Shown here piece by piece: positions 48,380 through 57,748 of a stretch of DNA of 64,000 bases. The position numbers and the translations under genes were made by a program. Within the stretch, counting starts at the first letter, position 1; each line of letters opens with the position of its first letter. The notes beneath the pieces are model-generated. The model saw only the letters and a list, made by a program, of their open reading frames with translations. It did not search any database and was not told the origin of the DNA. Origin of the DNA: Saprospiraceae bacterium (GTDB lineage: Bacteria; Bacteroidota; Bacteroidia; Chitinophagales; Saprospiraceae); NCBI GenBank assembly GCA_016714445.1, contig JADJNF010000009.1, positions 558,001 through 622,000 of the forward strand, written 5' to 3'.

Positions 48380-50357
48380 AATTGGCTGTCTCTGTCATAA
48401 ACAATTCCTGTACCACGAGTAAATCCAGTTGCTCCATGGCTTTGATTACCTTTTGTGTATTTGGATCAGTTTGTACAACGTCTTCACCCATAAGCCATAA
48501 AGCTTTAAGTTTACCATTTATGCTGGCATCAAACATTTCAGGAATTTTAAGTCCTTTGCCGATGGGTATGACGGTATTATAAAAAGCTTCATATTGTTTA
48601 TTGATCTCAGGATCATATGCATTCAGGTAACCGGCCCCCTGATGCGGCTGACATCCCATATCGGCGGCACCCTGTACATTGTTTTGTCCTCTCAGAGGAT
48701 TGACTCCTACACCTGGTCTGCCAATATTTCCGGTAATCATAGCCAGATCTGAAATGAGCATGACGGTAAATGTTCCCTGTGTATGTTCGGTCACTCCCAG
48801 CCCATGAAATGACATCGCATTGGGAGCCTTGGCATATGCTATTGCAGCCAGTCTGACCAATTCCTTTTCTACACCAGTAATTTCAGCAAGTTCGTCCATA
48901 TTTAAAGCAAGTATCTGATCTTTGAAAGAGGTATATCCTTCAGTGCGATTTTCAATAAACCGGACATCTTCCAATCCTTCAGTTATGATGTAGTACAACA
49001 TCATATTGAGTAATGCTACGTTGGTGCCTGGCTTTAAAGCCAAATGATAAGTGGCATATCTGGCCAGCTCTGTTCTTCTTGGGTCTACTACGATGGTTGG
49101 CTTTCCTTTCATGGCAAACTGCTTAAGTTTTGCCCCGGTAACCGGGTGTGCATCCGTTGGATTTGCCCCTATGACTAAGATACAATCGGTATGCTTAAGG
49201 TCTTCAATAGAATTGGTGGCAGCGCCTGTTCCAAAAGCCCTTTGCATCCCCAGGGCAGTAGGAGAATGACATACCCTTGCACAGCAGTCGATATTATTGG
49301 TTCCTATGACGGCACGGATAAACTTCTGCATGAGATAATTTTCTTCATTGGTACATCTGGCAGATGATATCCCTGCTATGGCATCCGGGCCATATTGATG
49401 TTTAATTTCAATCAGTTTTTTGGCAATAAAATCATACGCTTCATCCCAGGTAGCCGGAGTGAGGACACCATCTTTTCTGATCAATGGCGATGTAATTCTA
49501 TCCGGGTGGTTGTAAAAGGAAAATGCAAATCGTCCTTTCAGACAAGTATGGCCCTGATTAACTTCTGCATCATAAGGAGCGCGTATGGATTTCACTTTAT
49601 CGTTGACTACAGAAACTTCCAGATTGCACCCTACCCCACAATATGTACATACCGTTCGAACTTTTTTATCATATACTACAGATTTGGATTCAAAGACATC
49701 AGAAATGGCTGAAGTCGGACAAGCCTGTGCACATGCTCCGCAACTCACACAATCGGATTCAAAAAAGGTTACATCGTTACCCTTGACAATCCTGGAGTCA
49801 AATCCTCTGCCAGACATGCTGAGTACCAGTTCACCTTGCACTTCATCGCACGCCCGTACGCATCTGTAGCAATTTATACATTTGGAAAGATCCATGGTCA
49901 TATAGGGATGGCTAAGGTCTTTTTGTCTGTCCAGATGATTTTTCCCATTTGGATACCTTACATCCCGTATTCCCACTCTGGCAGCTACTGTTTGTAGTTC
50001 GCAATTATTATTTACTTCACAGGTGAGACAATCCAGGGGATGATCAGTTAGCACCAGCTCAATAATATTTTTTCGAAGCTTTTTTATTTTTTCTGTGTCT
50101 GTATAAATGTAACTTCCTGGCATGACAGGAGTATGGCAGGAAGCCTGTGTTTTAAGTGGGCCATCTTCTGTAAGTCCTACTTCGACGCTACATACTCTGC
50201 ATGATCCAAAGGGCTCCAGATTTGGTGCGTCACATAGAGTGGGAATGGCGTCTCTGGACTTATTTCTTTTGATGAAAGAGAGGATGGTTTCACCAGCCAA
50301 TAGGTCATATGGTAAGCCGTTTATATAGGCAGTGGTGGTCAATTTATTATATGTCAT
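48216..50357 (-). CDS. Formate dehydrogenase alpha subunit (N-terminal and catalytic part)
   Basis: ATG 50357 (MTYNKLTTT) is preferred over TTG 50378. The protein has an N-terminal 2Fe-2S domain, a His/Cys iron-sulfur segment (DHPLDCLTCEVNNNCELQ), two 4Fe-4S ferredoxin motifs (CINCYRCVRACDE, CVSCGACAQACP) and the molybdopterin domain beginning CTYCGVGC. CARVCHSPTALGM carries a Cys at the position that is selenocysteine in some enzymes, so this is a Cys-type FDH like FdsA. It oxidises formate to CO2, probably passing electrons to the NuoEF-like subunit encoded just upstream. Its last 52 residues from GKEWHIYQW on are out of frame. Confidence 0.9.
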   Translation of the reverse strand: MTYNKLTTTAYINGLPYDLLAGETILSFIKRNKSRDAIPTLCDAPNLEPFGSCRVCSVEVGLTEDGPLKTQASCHTPVMPGSYIYTDTEKIKKLRKNIIELVLTDHPLDCLTCEVNNNCELQTVAARVGIRDVRYPNGKNHLDRQKDLSHPYMTMDLSKCINCYRCVRACDEVQGELVLSMSGRGFDSRIVKGNDVTFFESDCVSCGACAQACPTSAISDVFESKSVVYDKKVRTVCTYCGVGCNLEVSVVNDKVKSIRAPYDAEVNQGHTCLKGRFAFSFYNHPDRITSPLIRKDGVLTPATWDEAYDFIAKKLIEIKHQYGPDAIAGISSARCTNEENYLMQKFIRAVIGTNNIDCCARVCHSPTALGMQRAFGTGAATNSIEDLKHTDCILVIGANPTDAHPVTGAKLKQFAMKGKPTIVVDPRRTELARYATYHLALKPGTNVALLNMMLYYIITEGLEDVRFIENRTEGYTSFKDQILALNMDELAEITGVEKELVRLAAIAYAKAPNAMSFHGLGVTEHTQGTFTVMLISDLAMITGNIGRPGVGVNPLRGQNNVQGAADMGCQPHQGAGYLNAYDPEINKQYEAFYNTVIPIGKGLKIPEMFDASINGKLKALWLMGEDVVQTDPNTQKVIKAMEQLDLLVVQELFMTETANYATVVLPGASFFGKEWHIYQWGKKNTESPKSSRTTGRYKSGRTDHSGYHECDGF

Positions 50358-50455
50358 ATGGCTGTATAATATTTTCAAATGAAAGTATAAAAATAAGGGA
50401 TTTTATCATTCGAACAATCAAAAGACAGATATTATAAAGAAATTCCGATAATTCA

Positions 50456-52105
50456 TTATTTAAAATACATCTTTAACTCATCACTGAAATACTGCAGCGC
50501 ATTTTTAACAGGAAGAGGAAGTCCACCACCCAAAGCACAAAGAGACCCTATCTCCAATGTCTCCAAAAGATCGGTCATCAATGTCATATCTATTTTATAA
50601 TCTGTTGTAGTTGCTTTTTCAAGCATTTCATACCCTCGTGTTGAACCCAGTCTGCATGGAAAACACTTACCACAGCTCTCATGTGCGGTAAATTTGAACA
50701 GATGTTTTATATATTCTACAATGGGAAAGGAGTCCGGAATACATACAAAAGATGCATGTCCAAGAAGAAAACCATTTTGCGAAAAAGATTCAAAATCCAG
50801 GGTCAGTTCAGTCATTTTATGCAGCGGGACCAATCCTCCCAACGGACCTCCGATATGTATGGCTTTTACCGGTTCTTTAAATCCTCCCCCTAAATCGTTA
50901 AAGACCACTGCCATAGGAGTACCCATATCCACTTCATAAACTCCCGGTCGGTTAAAGTATCCATCCAGAGAAACCAGTTTTGTGCCCGTTGATTTGCCTT
51001 TACCTATATCTGCAAAAGATTGCCCACCCTTTTGCATCACAAAAGGAATACAAGAGAGCGTTTCTACATTATTGACTACTGTAGGTTTATTGAATAATCC
51101 TTGTTGAGTGGGAAATGGCGGACGCACCCGCACTTCGGGTCGTTGACCTTCTATGGATGATAAGAGGGCTGTTTCTTCACCGCAAATATATGCACCCTGC
51201 GCTTTGATGATTTTAAAGTTAAAATTAAAACCTGATCCGCCAATATTTTTGCCTGTCAATTTCAAAAGTTCCAATTGTGTGACAGCATCAGCAATGATAG
51301 ATATGGATTCAGGATACTCAGCACGGATATACAAAACTCCCCATTCTGCTCCAGTGATATATCCTGCGATCAACATTCCCATTAACAGAGCGTGTGGTCT
51401 ATGCTCCATAATATATCGGTCTGAATAGGCCCCCGGATCACCTTCATCTGCATTACAAACAATAAATTTTGTATCTCCCGGGCTTTCTCTGCAGGCACCC
51501 AACTTGAATGCAATAGGAAAACCTGCGCCTCCCCGGCCCCTCAGTCCAGATATCTTTAATTCACTCAATAGATCATCAGGTGACTTTTTGAGACATTCTA
51601 AAAACAATTGGTAATATTCTGCAGCATCAGGATACGGAACAGTGACGATTGGAGTACCATATGATTCGGTAGTATATTGATCAGAGATGAATTTGTGTTC
51701 AGATATAATAGCTGATAAATGATCTATTGAATTCCCAGAATAATTTCGACCTTCATAATGGAAGGAACCATTTTCATGACATCGACCGAGACAACACATT
51801 TCACCTATTTCTGATGGTTCAAATTCTTTGGAAATTTTGTTTTTTACATTGTCCTGTGTATCTGCCGTCATACAAGATGATCCGTTGCAGATAAATATTC
51901 TTTTTCCTTTGTTTTCTTCTTTCAGGAAGTCATAAAAAGATACGGTACCATATATATTTGCCTTCCCAAAAAGAAATTCATGCTGCAATTTATCCAAAGC
52001 TTCAGCATCCGGAGTACCTGACGATCGTGCAGCAATTCCTAATTGGTCGAAAAGATTATTTTCAAGTCCCTGACGACCGGATAAGTGGCTCAGATTTTTT
52101 GACAT
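50456..52105 (-). CDS. NuoE-NuoF fusion, NAD-linked formate dehydrogenase subunit
   Basis: Start at ATG 52105 (MSKNLSHLSG); ATG 52144 would add 13 residues. N-terminal about 150 residues are NuoE-like, with CNGSSC and CLGRC ligands for a 2Fe-2S cluster. The remainder is NuoF-like: FMN motif GLRGRGGAGFP, CNADEGDPGAYSDR, GAYICGEETALL and 4Fe-4S ligands CGKCFPC. Such fusions act as diaphorase units of NAD-dependent formate dehydrogenases or hydrogenases. It lies 98 bases upstream of the alpha subunit on the same strand, forming an operon. No fdhD or molybdenum-cofactor gene is in the window. Confidence 0.9.
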   Translation of the reverse strand: MSKNLSHLSGRQGLENNLFDQLGIAARSSGTPDAEALDKLQHEFLFGKANIYGTVSFYDFLKEENKGKRIFICNGSSCMTADTQDNVKNKISKEFEPSEIGEMCCLGRCHENGSFHYEGRNYSGNSIDHLSAIISEHKFISDQYTTESYGTPIVTVPYPDAAEYYQLFLECLKKSPDDLLSELKISGLRGRGGAGFPIAFKLGACRESPGDTKFIVCNADEGDPGAYSDRYIMEHRPHALLMGMLIAGYITGAEWGVLYIRAEYPESISIIADAVTQLELLKLTGKNIGGSGFNFNFKIIKAQGAYICGEETALLSSIEGQRPEVRVRPPFPTQQGLFNKPTVVNNVETLSCIPFVMQKGGQSFADIGKGKSTGTKLVSLDGYFNRPGVYEVDMGTPMAVVFNDLGGGFKEPVKAIHIGGPLGGLVPLHKMTELTLDFESFSQNGFLLGHASFVCIPDSFPIVEYIKHLFKFTAHESCGKCFPCRLGSTRGYEMLEKATTTDYKIDMTLMTDLLETLEIGSLCALGGGLPLPVKNALQYFSDELKMYFK

Positions 52106-52345
52106 ATTACGCGGCTTTAAATAATAAAGTGCAATATATATCATTTTTGAAAAACATCAAAATATCCTATACTTCGAAGTCTCAAGGTAGAAAAACTGGG
52201 TGTATTCCATTTTTCACATTGCTATAAAATTCTTTTTGCCTCTATTAGTGTTGGAGTATAATAAAAGTAATTTTTATGAAAGTGCAATTTTGGAAAACCC
52301 GATAAGAGTCTGCCTTGATGTATTGCGGACAATTTATGAAACAGA

Positions 52346-53389
52346 TTATGGGTTTCGTGTAGGTACCTGTTCGATAAAATAAGTAAAATTGCCCAAAAGC
52401 TGAAGATTTAAATCATATAAAAGTACTTGAGCAAACAACATGTTTTTATCATCAGATGGATTATCATATTTTATTTTGCTGTTCATATCATAATCACCCT
52501 GAAAATATCCTAGTGCGCCTTTACTGAAGTTTCCGGATTCTACAAATCCTAATGTTTCCATCATCAATATATTATGATCGTCCTTAGGTGGATCAAATTT
52601 AATGGCTGAATCGGCATTAAAATTTCCTGCCCAAAGCATTGCATATCCATACTGATTAGTTTTCCTGCACAGTCCTGTATAATTGAGCCTTCCGCCCATT
52701 GTACTTCCAAAATCGAAAACAGGGGTCTGTGGATTTGTAAAATCTATCAGGTCTCCTCCAGAAACCGGCAAGGACATACATCCCAAATGATTTCTATGAA
52801 AAACGGCTACATGAAATTCTGAATCTGCAAGATCAGGAAAAAGAAGATCACTTACTCCATCTACATCCACCACATGTCCATCTCTCTGCAAAAGTCCGGA
52901 CCTGGTGGCTATAACTTGTTTATTATTGTTGGCTGATCTTATTTCAACAAATACCCAATCAACGATAGCATTCTCACCGGTTACTCCAAATACCGAAGCA
53001 GAGTCTGTTATTGCGGAGTATTGTGGTAATGACCCTACACCTACGTGTTTATGTTTAACTGCCAGGTTGACAAATTTTATTGTTTTTTGGTAAGGATCAG
53101 TAAGCGGAATATAATTAATCCCTGTAAACGGACTCACCCGTAAGTCATCCCGCATAAGCCTTTTCCCATCACTTCCAAAAACATTTGGTGCATTTAACAT
53201 CGCTCCTTCAAGATACAATCTGATTCTTAAACTTTTTCCTGATGAGATCTGATTTTCAGTGTTAATCTTCCACTTATTATCATTATTGAGAAAAGCTATT
53301 TCATTTGAAATATTATTACCATAAGAAATGTTGCTTGTTGAAACAAAGACAATACATAGCAAAGTTAAATAAAGATGATGTAATTTCAT
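52346..53389 (-). CDS. Secreted protein, hemagglutinin-like C-terminal region
   Basis: The 347-aa protein has a signal peptide (LYLTLLCIVFVSTSNISYG). It contains the pattern LEGAML...MRDDLR, GENAIVDWVFVEIRS, ATRSGLLQRDGHVVDVDG and FHVAVFHRNHLGCMS, shared by many Bacteroidota surface proteins annotated as hemagglutinin-like or structural. Its last part has dockerin-like stretches (DYDMNSKIKYDNPSDDKN). No Por sorting domain is visible, so its surface display route is unclear. A TATATTTG box lies on the minus strand at 53467-53474. Confidence 0.7.
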   Translation of the reverse strand: MKLHHLYLTLLCIVFVSTSNISYGNNISNEIAFLNNDNKWKINTENQISSGKSLRIRLYLEGAMLNAPNVFGSDGKRLMRDDLRVSPFTGINYIPLTDPYQKTIKFVNLAVKHKHVGVGSLPQYSAITDSASVFGVTGENAIVDWVFVEIRSANNNKQVIATRSGLLQRDGHVVDVDGVSDLLFPDLADSEFHVAVFHRNHLGCMSLPVSGGDLIDFTNPQTPVFDFGSTMGGRLNYTGLCRKTNQYGYAMLWAGNFNADSAIKFDPPKDDHNILMMETLGFVESGNFSKGALGYFQGDYDMNSKIKYDNPSDDKNMLFAQVLLYDLNLQLLGNFTYFIEQVPTRNP

Positions 53390-53466
53390 GTGAAGAAATT
53401 GAGTGTTTAAATAATGTTATCCAATGATTTATATATTATTTTCCGAATTAATATTATAAATCAGGA

Positions 53467-53474
53467 CAAATATA
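53467..53474 (-). promoter_or_regulatory. TAnnTTTG box before the secreted hemagglutinin-like gene
   Basis: On the minus strand this reads TATATTTG, 77 bases upstream of the ATG at 53389. It matches the -7 consensus; the -33 element was not identified. Confidence 0.4.
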
Positions 53475-53611
53475 CACATTAAATAATACAATAATATATA
53501 AAATAGCCATTTATTTATTTTTTGTTTCAAGATGGGATGATTTTTATAAAAAAATCGACCTTATTAAATCAAGATATCAAAATGGTTCTTTAAAAATCAA
53601 CAATTAAACCC

Positions 53612-53619
53612 TATCTTTG
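53612..53619 (+). promoter_or_regulatory. TATCTTTG promoter box touching the mfd start
   Basis: This perfect TAnnTTTG match ends 6 bases before GTG 53626. The expected transcription start is at about 53623-53626, so the mRNA may be leaderless or have only a few leader bases. The TTG at 53617 lies inside this box, which argues against its use as a start codon. Confidence 0.55.
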
Positions 53620-53625
53620 TCCCCC

Positions 53626-56600
53626 GTGAGTAATATCAAAGAGCTGATCGACAGGTACGTGAAGGATCGGCATGTAAGAGAAATCAACACCATTTGTAGT
53701 GGTGAAACTCCTGTACAAATTCAATTGGAAGGATTGGTGGGAGCCCTGGATTGTTTTGCCCTTGCCGGAGCCTATCTCAGTGAACAAAGATCACATATCT
53801 ATATAGCTGCAGACAAAGAAGAAGCAGCTTATGTTCAAAATACACTTCAATCCATACTCGAAAATAAAACAGTTCATTTTTTTCCTGATTCGTTCAAGCG
53901 ACCGATGCAATATGACGAACTGGACAAAAACAACATACTCATCCGAACTGAAACCATCAATAAAATTCATCAGGCAAAAGGTCGAAATGCCATAATGGTT
54001 TCGTATCCGGAAGCTATATTTGAAAAGGCGGTAGATCCTACTTTGCTCGATAAAGATAAAATCGAAATAGAAAAAAATGCTTCTCTTGATATCAATACCA
54101 TGATCGAACTGCTCGTGATGTATGGCTTTGACAGAGTGGAATTTGTATATCAGCCAGGTCAGTTTTCTATTCGTGGCGGCATCATTGATATATTCAGCTA
54201 CGGCAATGAATGGCCTTACAGAATCGAGATGTTTGATGTAGAAGTTGAAAGCATCCGGACATTTAATCCTACTACACAATTATCTGTGCAGGATATTTCA
54301 AGGGTTTCTATTATTCCCAACATCAACAATAAATTCAAACAGGACCAAAAAATCAGCATTTTTAAAATTTTTGAACATCAGACATGCATCTGGGTAAAAG
54401 ATACTGACATGCTGGTGGATAAATTACAATTATGTTTTGAAAAAGCAGAGGCCTATGCCAATGGTATAGCCATAAAATCTGAAGAAGAACTCCGGGAAAT
54501 ATTCAATGAACGCGCCTTTATATATCCCAACAAAATCATAGAAGAAATCAGTGACTTTCATCTTATATCTCTTTCAAAATCACAATATATTACCGCCAAA
54601 GAAAATGTTGTAACTTTTGAAGCATCACCACAACCTGCTTTTAATAAAAACTTTAATTTACTGATTCAAAATCTGCAGGAAAACACACAAAAAGAATACA
54701 CAAATTTTATATTTACAGACAATGTCAAACAGATAGAACGATTCTACAATATTTTTGAAGACATGGGTGTAAAAGTGCAGTTTCACCCGCTTCACAAGTC
54801 TGTACATGGTGGATTTATCGATCATCGAAGTAAAATAGCCTGCTATACGGACCATCAGATTTTTGAGCGCTTTCACAGGTATAAACTCAGGCAGGGTTTT
54901 ACTGAAGATATGGCTATCAGCCTCAAGATGCTCAGAGAATTACAACCCGGAGATTATGTCACTCACATCGACCATGGCATTGGAAAATATTCGGGATTGG
55001 AAACCATAGAAATCAATGGCCATAAACAGGAATCGGTCAGATTGATTTATCAAAACAATGATATTCTATATGTAGGTATCAACTCTTTGCACAAAATATC
55101 CAGATATGTTGGTAAAGACGGCACCGAACCCAAACTGAATAAAATAGGCGGTGATGCCTGGAAAGCACTCAAGCGCAAAACCAAGGCCAAAGTAAAAGAT
55201 ATTGCCAAAGAACTGATCAAACTGTATGCAAAACGTAAAGCATCGAAAGGATTTGAATTTCCGCCTGACGGATATATGCAGAATGAACTCGAAGCATCTT
55301 TCATTTATGAAGATACACCTGATCAGTTGACCGCAACACAGGATGTAAAGCAGGATATGGAAAAACCTTATCCTATGGACAGATTAATCTGCGGTGATGT
55401 GGGTTTTGGTAAAACAGAAATAGCTATCCGGGCAGCATTCAAAGCTGTGTTAGCTGGCAAACAGGTGGCAATTTTGGTACCAACTACGATCCTGGCTTTG
55501 CAACATTACAAAACTTTTTCTGAGAGACTTAAAGAATTCGGAGCAACGGTGGAGTACATCAACAGGTTCCGTAGTACAAAAGAAAAAAATGAAGTATTCA
55601 AAGGAGCAGAAGAAGGTAAAGTAGAAATTCTGATCGGGACCCATGCTTTGCTAAACAAAGGATTAAAGTTTAAAGACCTTGGATTGTTGATCATTGACGA
55701 AGAGCAAAAATTTGGGGTAGCTGCCAAAGAAAAGTTAAGAAGCTTGCAGGTAAATGTTGACACACTGACCCTTACCGCTACACCTATACCTCGTACATTG
55801 CAGTTTTCATTGATGGCTGCGAGGGACCTTTCTATCATCAGGACACCACCACCTAACCGTCAGCCCATTTATACGGAAAGAAGAGTGTTTAGTGACGAGC
55901 TCATCAAAGACGCTATCTATTATGAAGTGCAACGTGGAGGTCAGGTATTTTTTGTTCATAACAGGGTGAAGAGCTTGAATGAAATGGCAGATCTGGTCAA
56001 AAATCTTTGTCCTGATGTGGATGTGGCTGTTGCACATGGGCAAATGGAAGCCCACGATCTTGAAAACACACTTCTCGATTTTATAGAGGGTAAATTTGAT
56101 GTGCTGGTGTGTACCAATATAATAGAAACCGGTCTGGATATACCCAATGCCAATACCATGATCATCAACAATGCGCATCAGTTTGGGATGAGTGATCTCC
56201 ATCAGTTGCGTGGTCGTGTCGGCAGATCCAATAAACGTGCATTTTGTTATCTTTTTGCGCCGCCACTTTCTGTACTTACGCAAGAATCCAGAAAAAGACT
56301 AAAGACCCTGGAAGAATTTTCTGATCTGGGCTCTGGTTTTCAGATTGCAATGAAAGATATGGATATACGTGGAGCAGGAAATCTTTTGGGTGCAGAACAA
56401 AGCGGATTTATCGCGGATATAGGCTATGAAACCTACCAAAAAATACTGGAGGAAGCTGTAGTTGAGCTTAAAGAAACAGATTATAAAGATTTGTTTAAAG
56501 AAGAAAATGACAAAAAACTTACTTTCGTCCGTGATGTGGATGTGGATACAGATATCGAGATGCTCATCCCTGACAGTTATGTGTCCAACATACAGGAGAG

Positions 56601-56994
56601 ATTGATACTCTATACTGAGCTGGACAAAATAGAAAGTGAAGAAGATATCATCAAGTTTAATGAAATGCTAAAGGACAGATTTGGTAAAGTCCCTCCTCAG
56701 GTCAGTGAATTGTTTGATGGATTGCGGATCAGGGCTTTGGCCAAAAAACTTGGATTTGAACGTATTATTTTGAAAAACAGGAAGATGAACTGCTATTTTA
56801 TAAGCAACGCACAATCTATCTATTTCGAGACAAAAACTTTTCAGCATATCATGCAGTATGTGGCAGGAGAAGGAAAGTTTTTTGGTATAAGTATGAAGCA
56901 GTCCAACAACTATCTTATCATGACCAAAGAAAATGTCAAAACGCTAAAAGAAGCCAGGGGTTTGCTGGAAAATATACTGTCAAACATAGCATAA
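53626..56994 (+). CDS. mfd: Transcription-repair coupling factor
   Basis: GTG 53626 (VSNIKELIDRYVKD) is preferred as start. The roughly 1122-aa protein has the Mfd layout: UvrB-homology module (about 1-330; FSIRGGIIDIFSYG), CarD-like RNA-polymerase-interacting domain (PGDYVTHIDHGIGKYSGLE), then a superfamily 2 translocase with Walker A GDVGFGKTEIA near 590, IIDEEQKFG, TATPIPRTL and motif QLRGRVGRSNKRAFCYL, and a C-terminal TRCF domain. It removes stalled RNA polymerase at DNA lesions and recruits UvrA. Length is normal for Bacteroidota. Gene is intact. Confidence 0.96.
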   Translation: MSNIKELIDRYVKDRHVREINTICSGETPVQIQLEGLVGALDCFALAGAYLSEQRSHIYIAADKEEAAYVQNTLQSILENKTVHFFPDSFKRPMQYDELDKNNILIRTETINKIHQAKGRNAIMVSYPEAIFEKAVDPTLLDKDKIEIEKNASLDINTMIELLVMYGFDRVEFVYQPGQFSIRGGIIDIFSYGNEWPYRIEMFDVEVESIRTFNPTTQLSVQDISRVSIIPNINNKFKQDQKISIFKIFEHQTCIWVKDTDMLVDKLQLCFEKAEAYANGIAIKSEEELREIFNERAFIYPNKIIEEISDFHLISLSKSQYITAKENVVTFEASPQPAFNKNFNLLIQNLQENTQKEYTNFIFTDNVKQIERFYNIFEDMGVKVQFHPLHKSVHGGFIDHRSKIACYTDHQIFERFHRYKLRQGFTEDMAISLKMLRELQPGDYVTHIDHGIGKYSGLETIEINGHKQESVRLIYQNNDILYVGINSLHKISRYVGKDGTEPKLNKIGGDAWKALKRKTKAKVKDIAKELIKLYAKRKASKGFEFPPDGYMQNELEASFIYEDTPDQLTATQDVKQDMEKPYPMDRLICGDVGFGKTEIAIRAAFKAVLAGKQVAILVPTTILALQHYKTFSERLKEFGATVEYINRFRSTKEKNEVFKGAEEGKVEILIGTHALLNKGLKFKDLGLLIIDEEQKFGVAAKEKLRSLQVNVDTLTLTATPIPRTLQFSLMAARDLSIIRTPPPNRQPIYTERRVFSDELIKDAIYYEVQRGGQVFFVHNRVKSLNEMADLVKNLCPDVDVAVAHGQMEAHDLENTLLDFIEGKFDVLVCTNIIETGLDIPNANTMIINNAHQFGMSDLHQLRGRVGRSNKRAFCYLFAPPLSVLTQESRKRLKTLEEFSDLGSGFQIAMKDMDIRGAGNLLGAEQSGFIADIGYETYQKILEEAVVELKETDYKDLFKEENDKKLTFVRDVDVDTDIEMLIPDSYVSNIQERLILYTELDKIESEEDIIKFNEMLKDRFGKVPPQVSELFDGLRIRALAKKLGFERIILKNRKMNCYFISNAQSIYFETKTFQHIMQYVAGEGKFFGISMKQSNNYLIMTKENVKTLKEARGLLENILSNIA

Positions 56995-57013
56995 GATTCG
57001 GATGACCGGTCAG

Positions 57014-57505
57014 TTAATTCAGATAATCATCTAAATATTTGTCATAAAGTGGTTTAAATTCCTTTAGTTTTTGATCTGGAACGAGCATTTTTATCAGTTT
57101 GATGTGCTTTTTATCTGATTTGTAGGTCACCATTTCAATAAATTTTGTACCTGAAATTACAATTTTTTCTGTCGTCGTAAAAGTATTATTCAGATCATCT
57201 ACTTCATAAAACATACCTGATTTGATATTTTGTTTTATCAGAAAGATATCATCCTGATATTCTGTAAAAAATGACCTGAAAATTTTGCATTGATTGTTTT
57301 TATCGTCAAACAAAACTTCTGAGTTTCTGGATGAAAATAATCGAAAATTTTGAGTTTCACTTTGTTTAATTTCTGACGAATTTACATGTACATCAGTTGC
57401 CCTATTGTCATAATCAATTTTCAAGTCATTTTTCGATTGTGATTTCATTTCGATATTTAAAATGAATATACACAGTAAAATATGTAAAAACACTAAAATC
57501 CTCAT
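57014..57505 (-). CDS. Small exported protein of unknown function
   Basis: The 163-aa protein starts with a signal peptide (MRILVFLHILLCIFILNIEM). The remainder is lysine-rich and without a motif that I recognise. It is convergent with mfd (19 bp apart). It could be a periplasmic or surface protein with a DUF; no function is proposed. Confidence 0.65.
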   Translation of the reverse strand: MRILVFLHILLCIFILNIEMKSQSKNDLKIDYDNRATDVHVNSSEIKQSETQNFRLFSSRNSEVLFDDKNNQCKIFRSFFTEYQDDIFLIKQNIKSGMFYEVDDLNNTFTTTEKIVISGTKFIEMVTYKSDKKHIKLIKMLVPDQKLKEFKPLYDKYLDDYLN

Positions 57506-57748
57506 CTTTCTTATTTAGGTGCGCAATGCTGTGAAACTACATAACAGACACATTTTAAATCACTTACCCTGTTTTTTTTTTACAAAATATTCGGTAAAAC
57601 GTCTAAAATAAAATGGGTGTATCCTACTTTTGCAAAAAAGAAAATGAGCAGGAATGTAGTAAACCAACTAAGGGATTGTTTTGATGCTTACCAGATTAAA
57701 ACTCTAACTCCAAAAAGGCTAAAATAGAATTACCAAATAAAATAAAAG

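Noticed and set aside
57633..57726. Possible short gene after a TACTTTTG box at 57625
   Set aside because: The ATG opens only about 13 codons before a stop and no homology is apparent.
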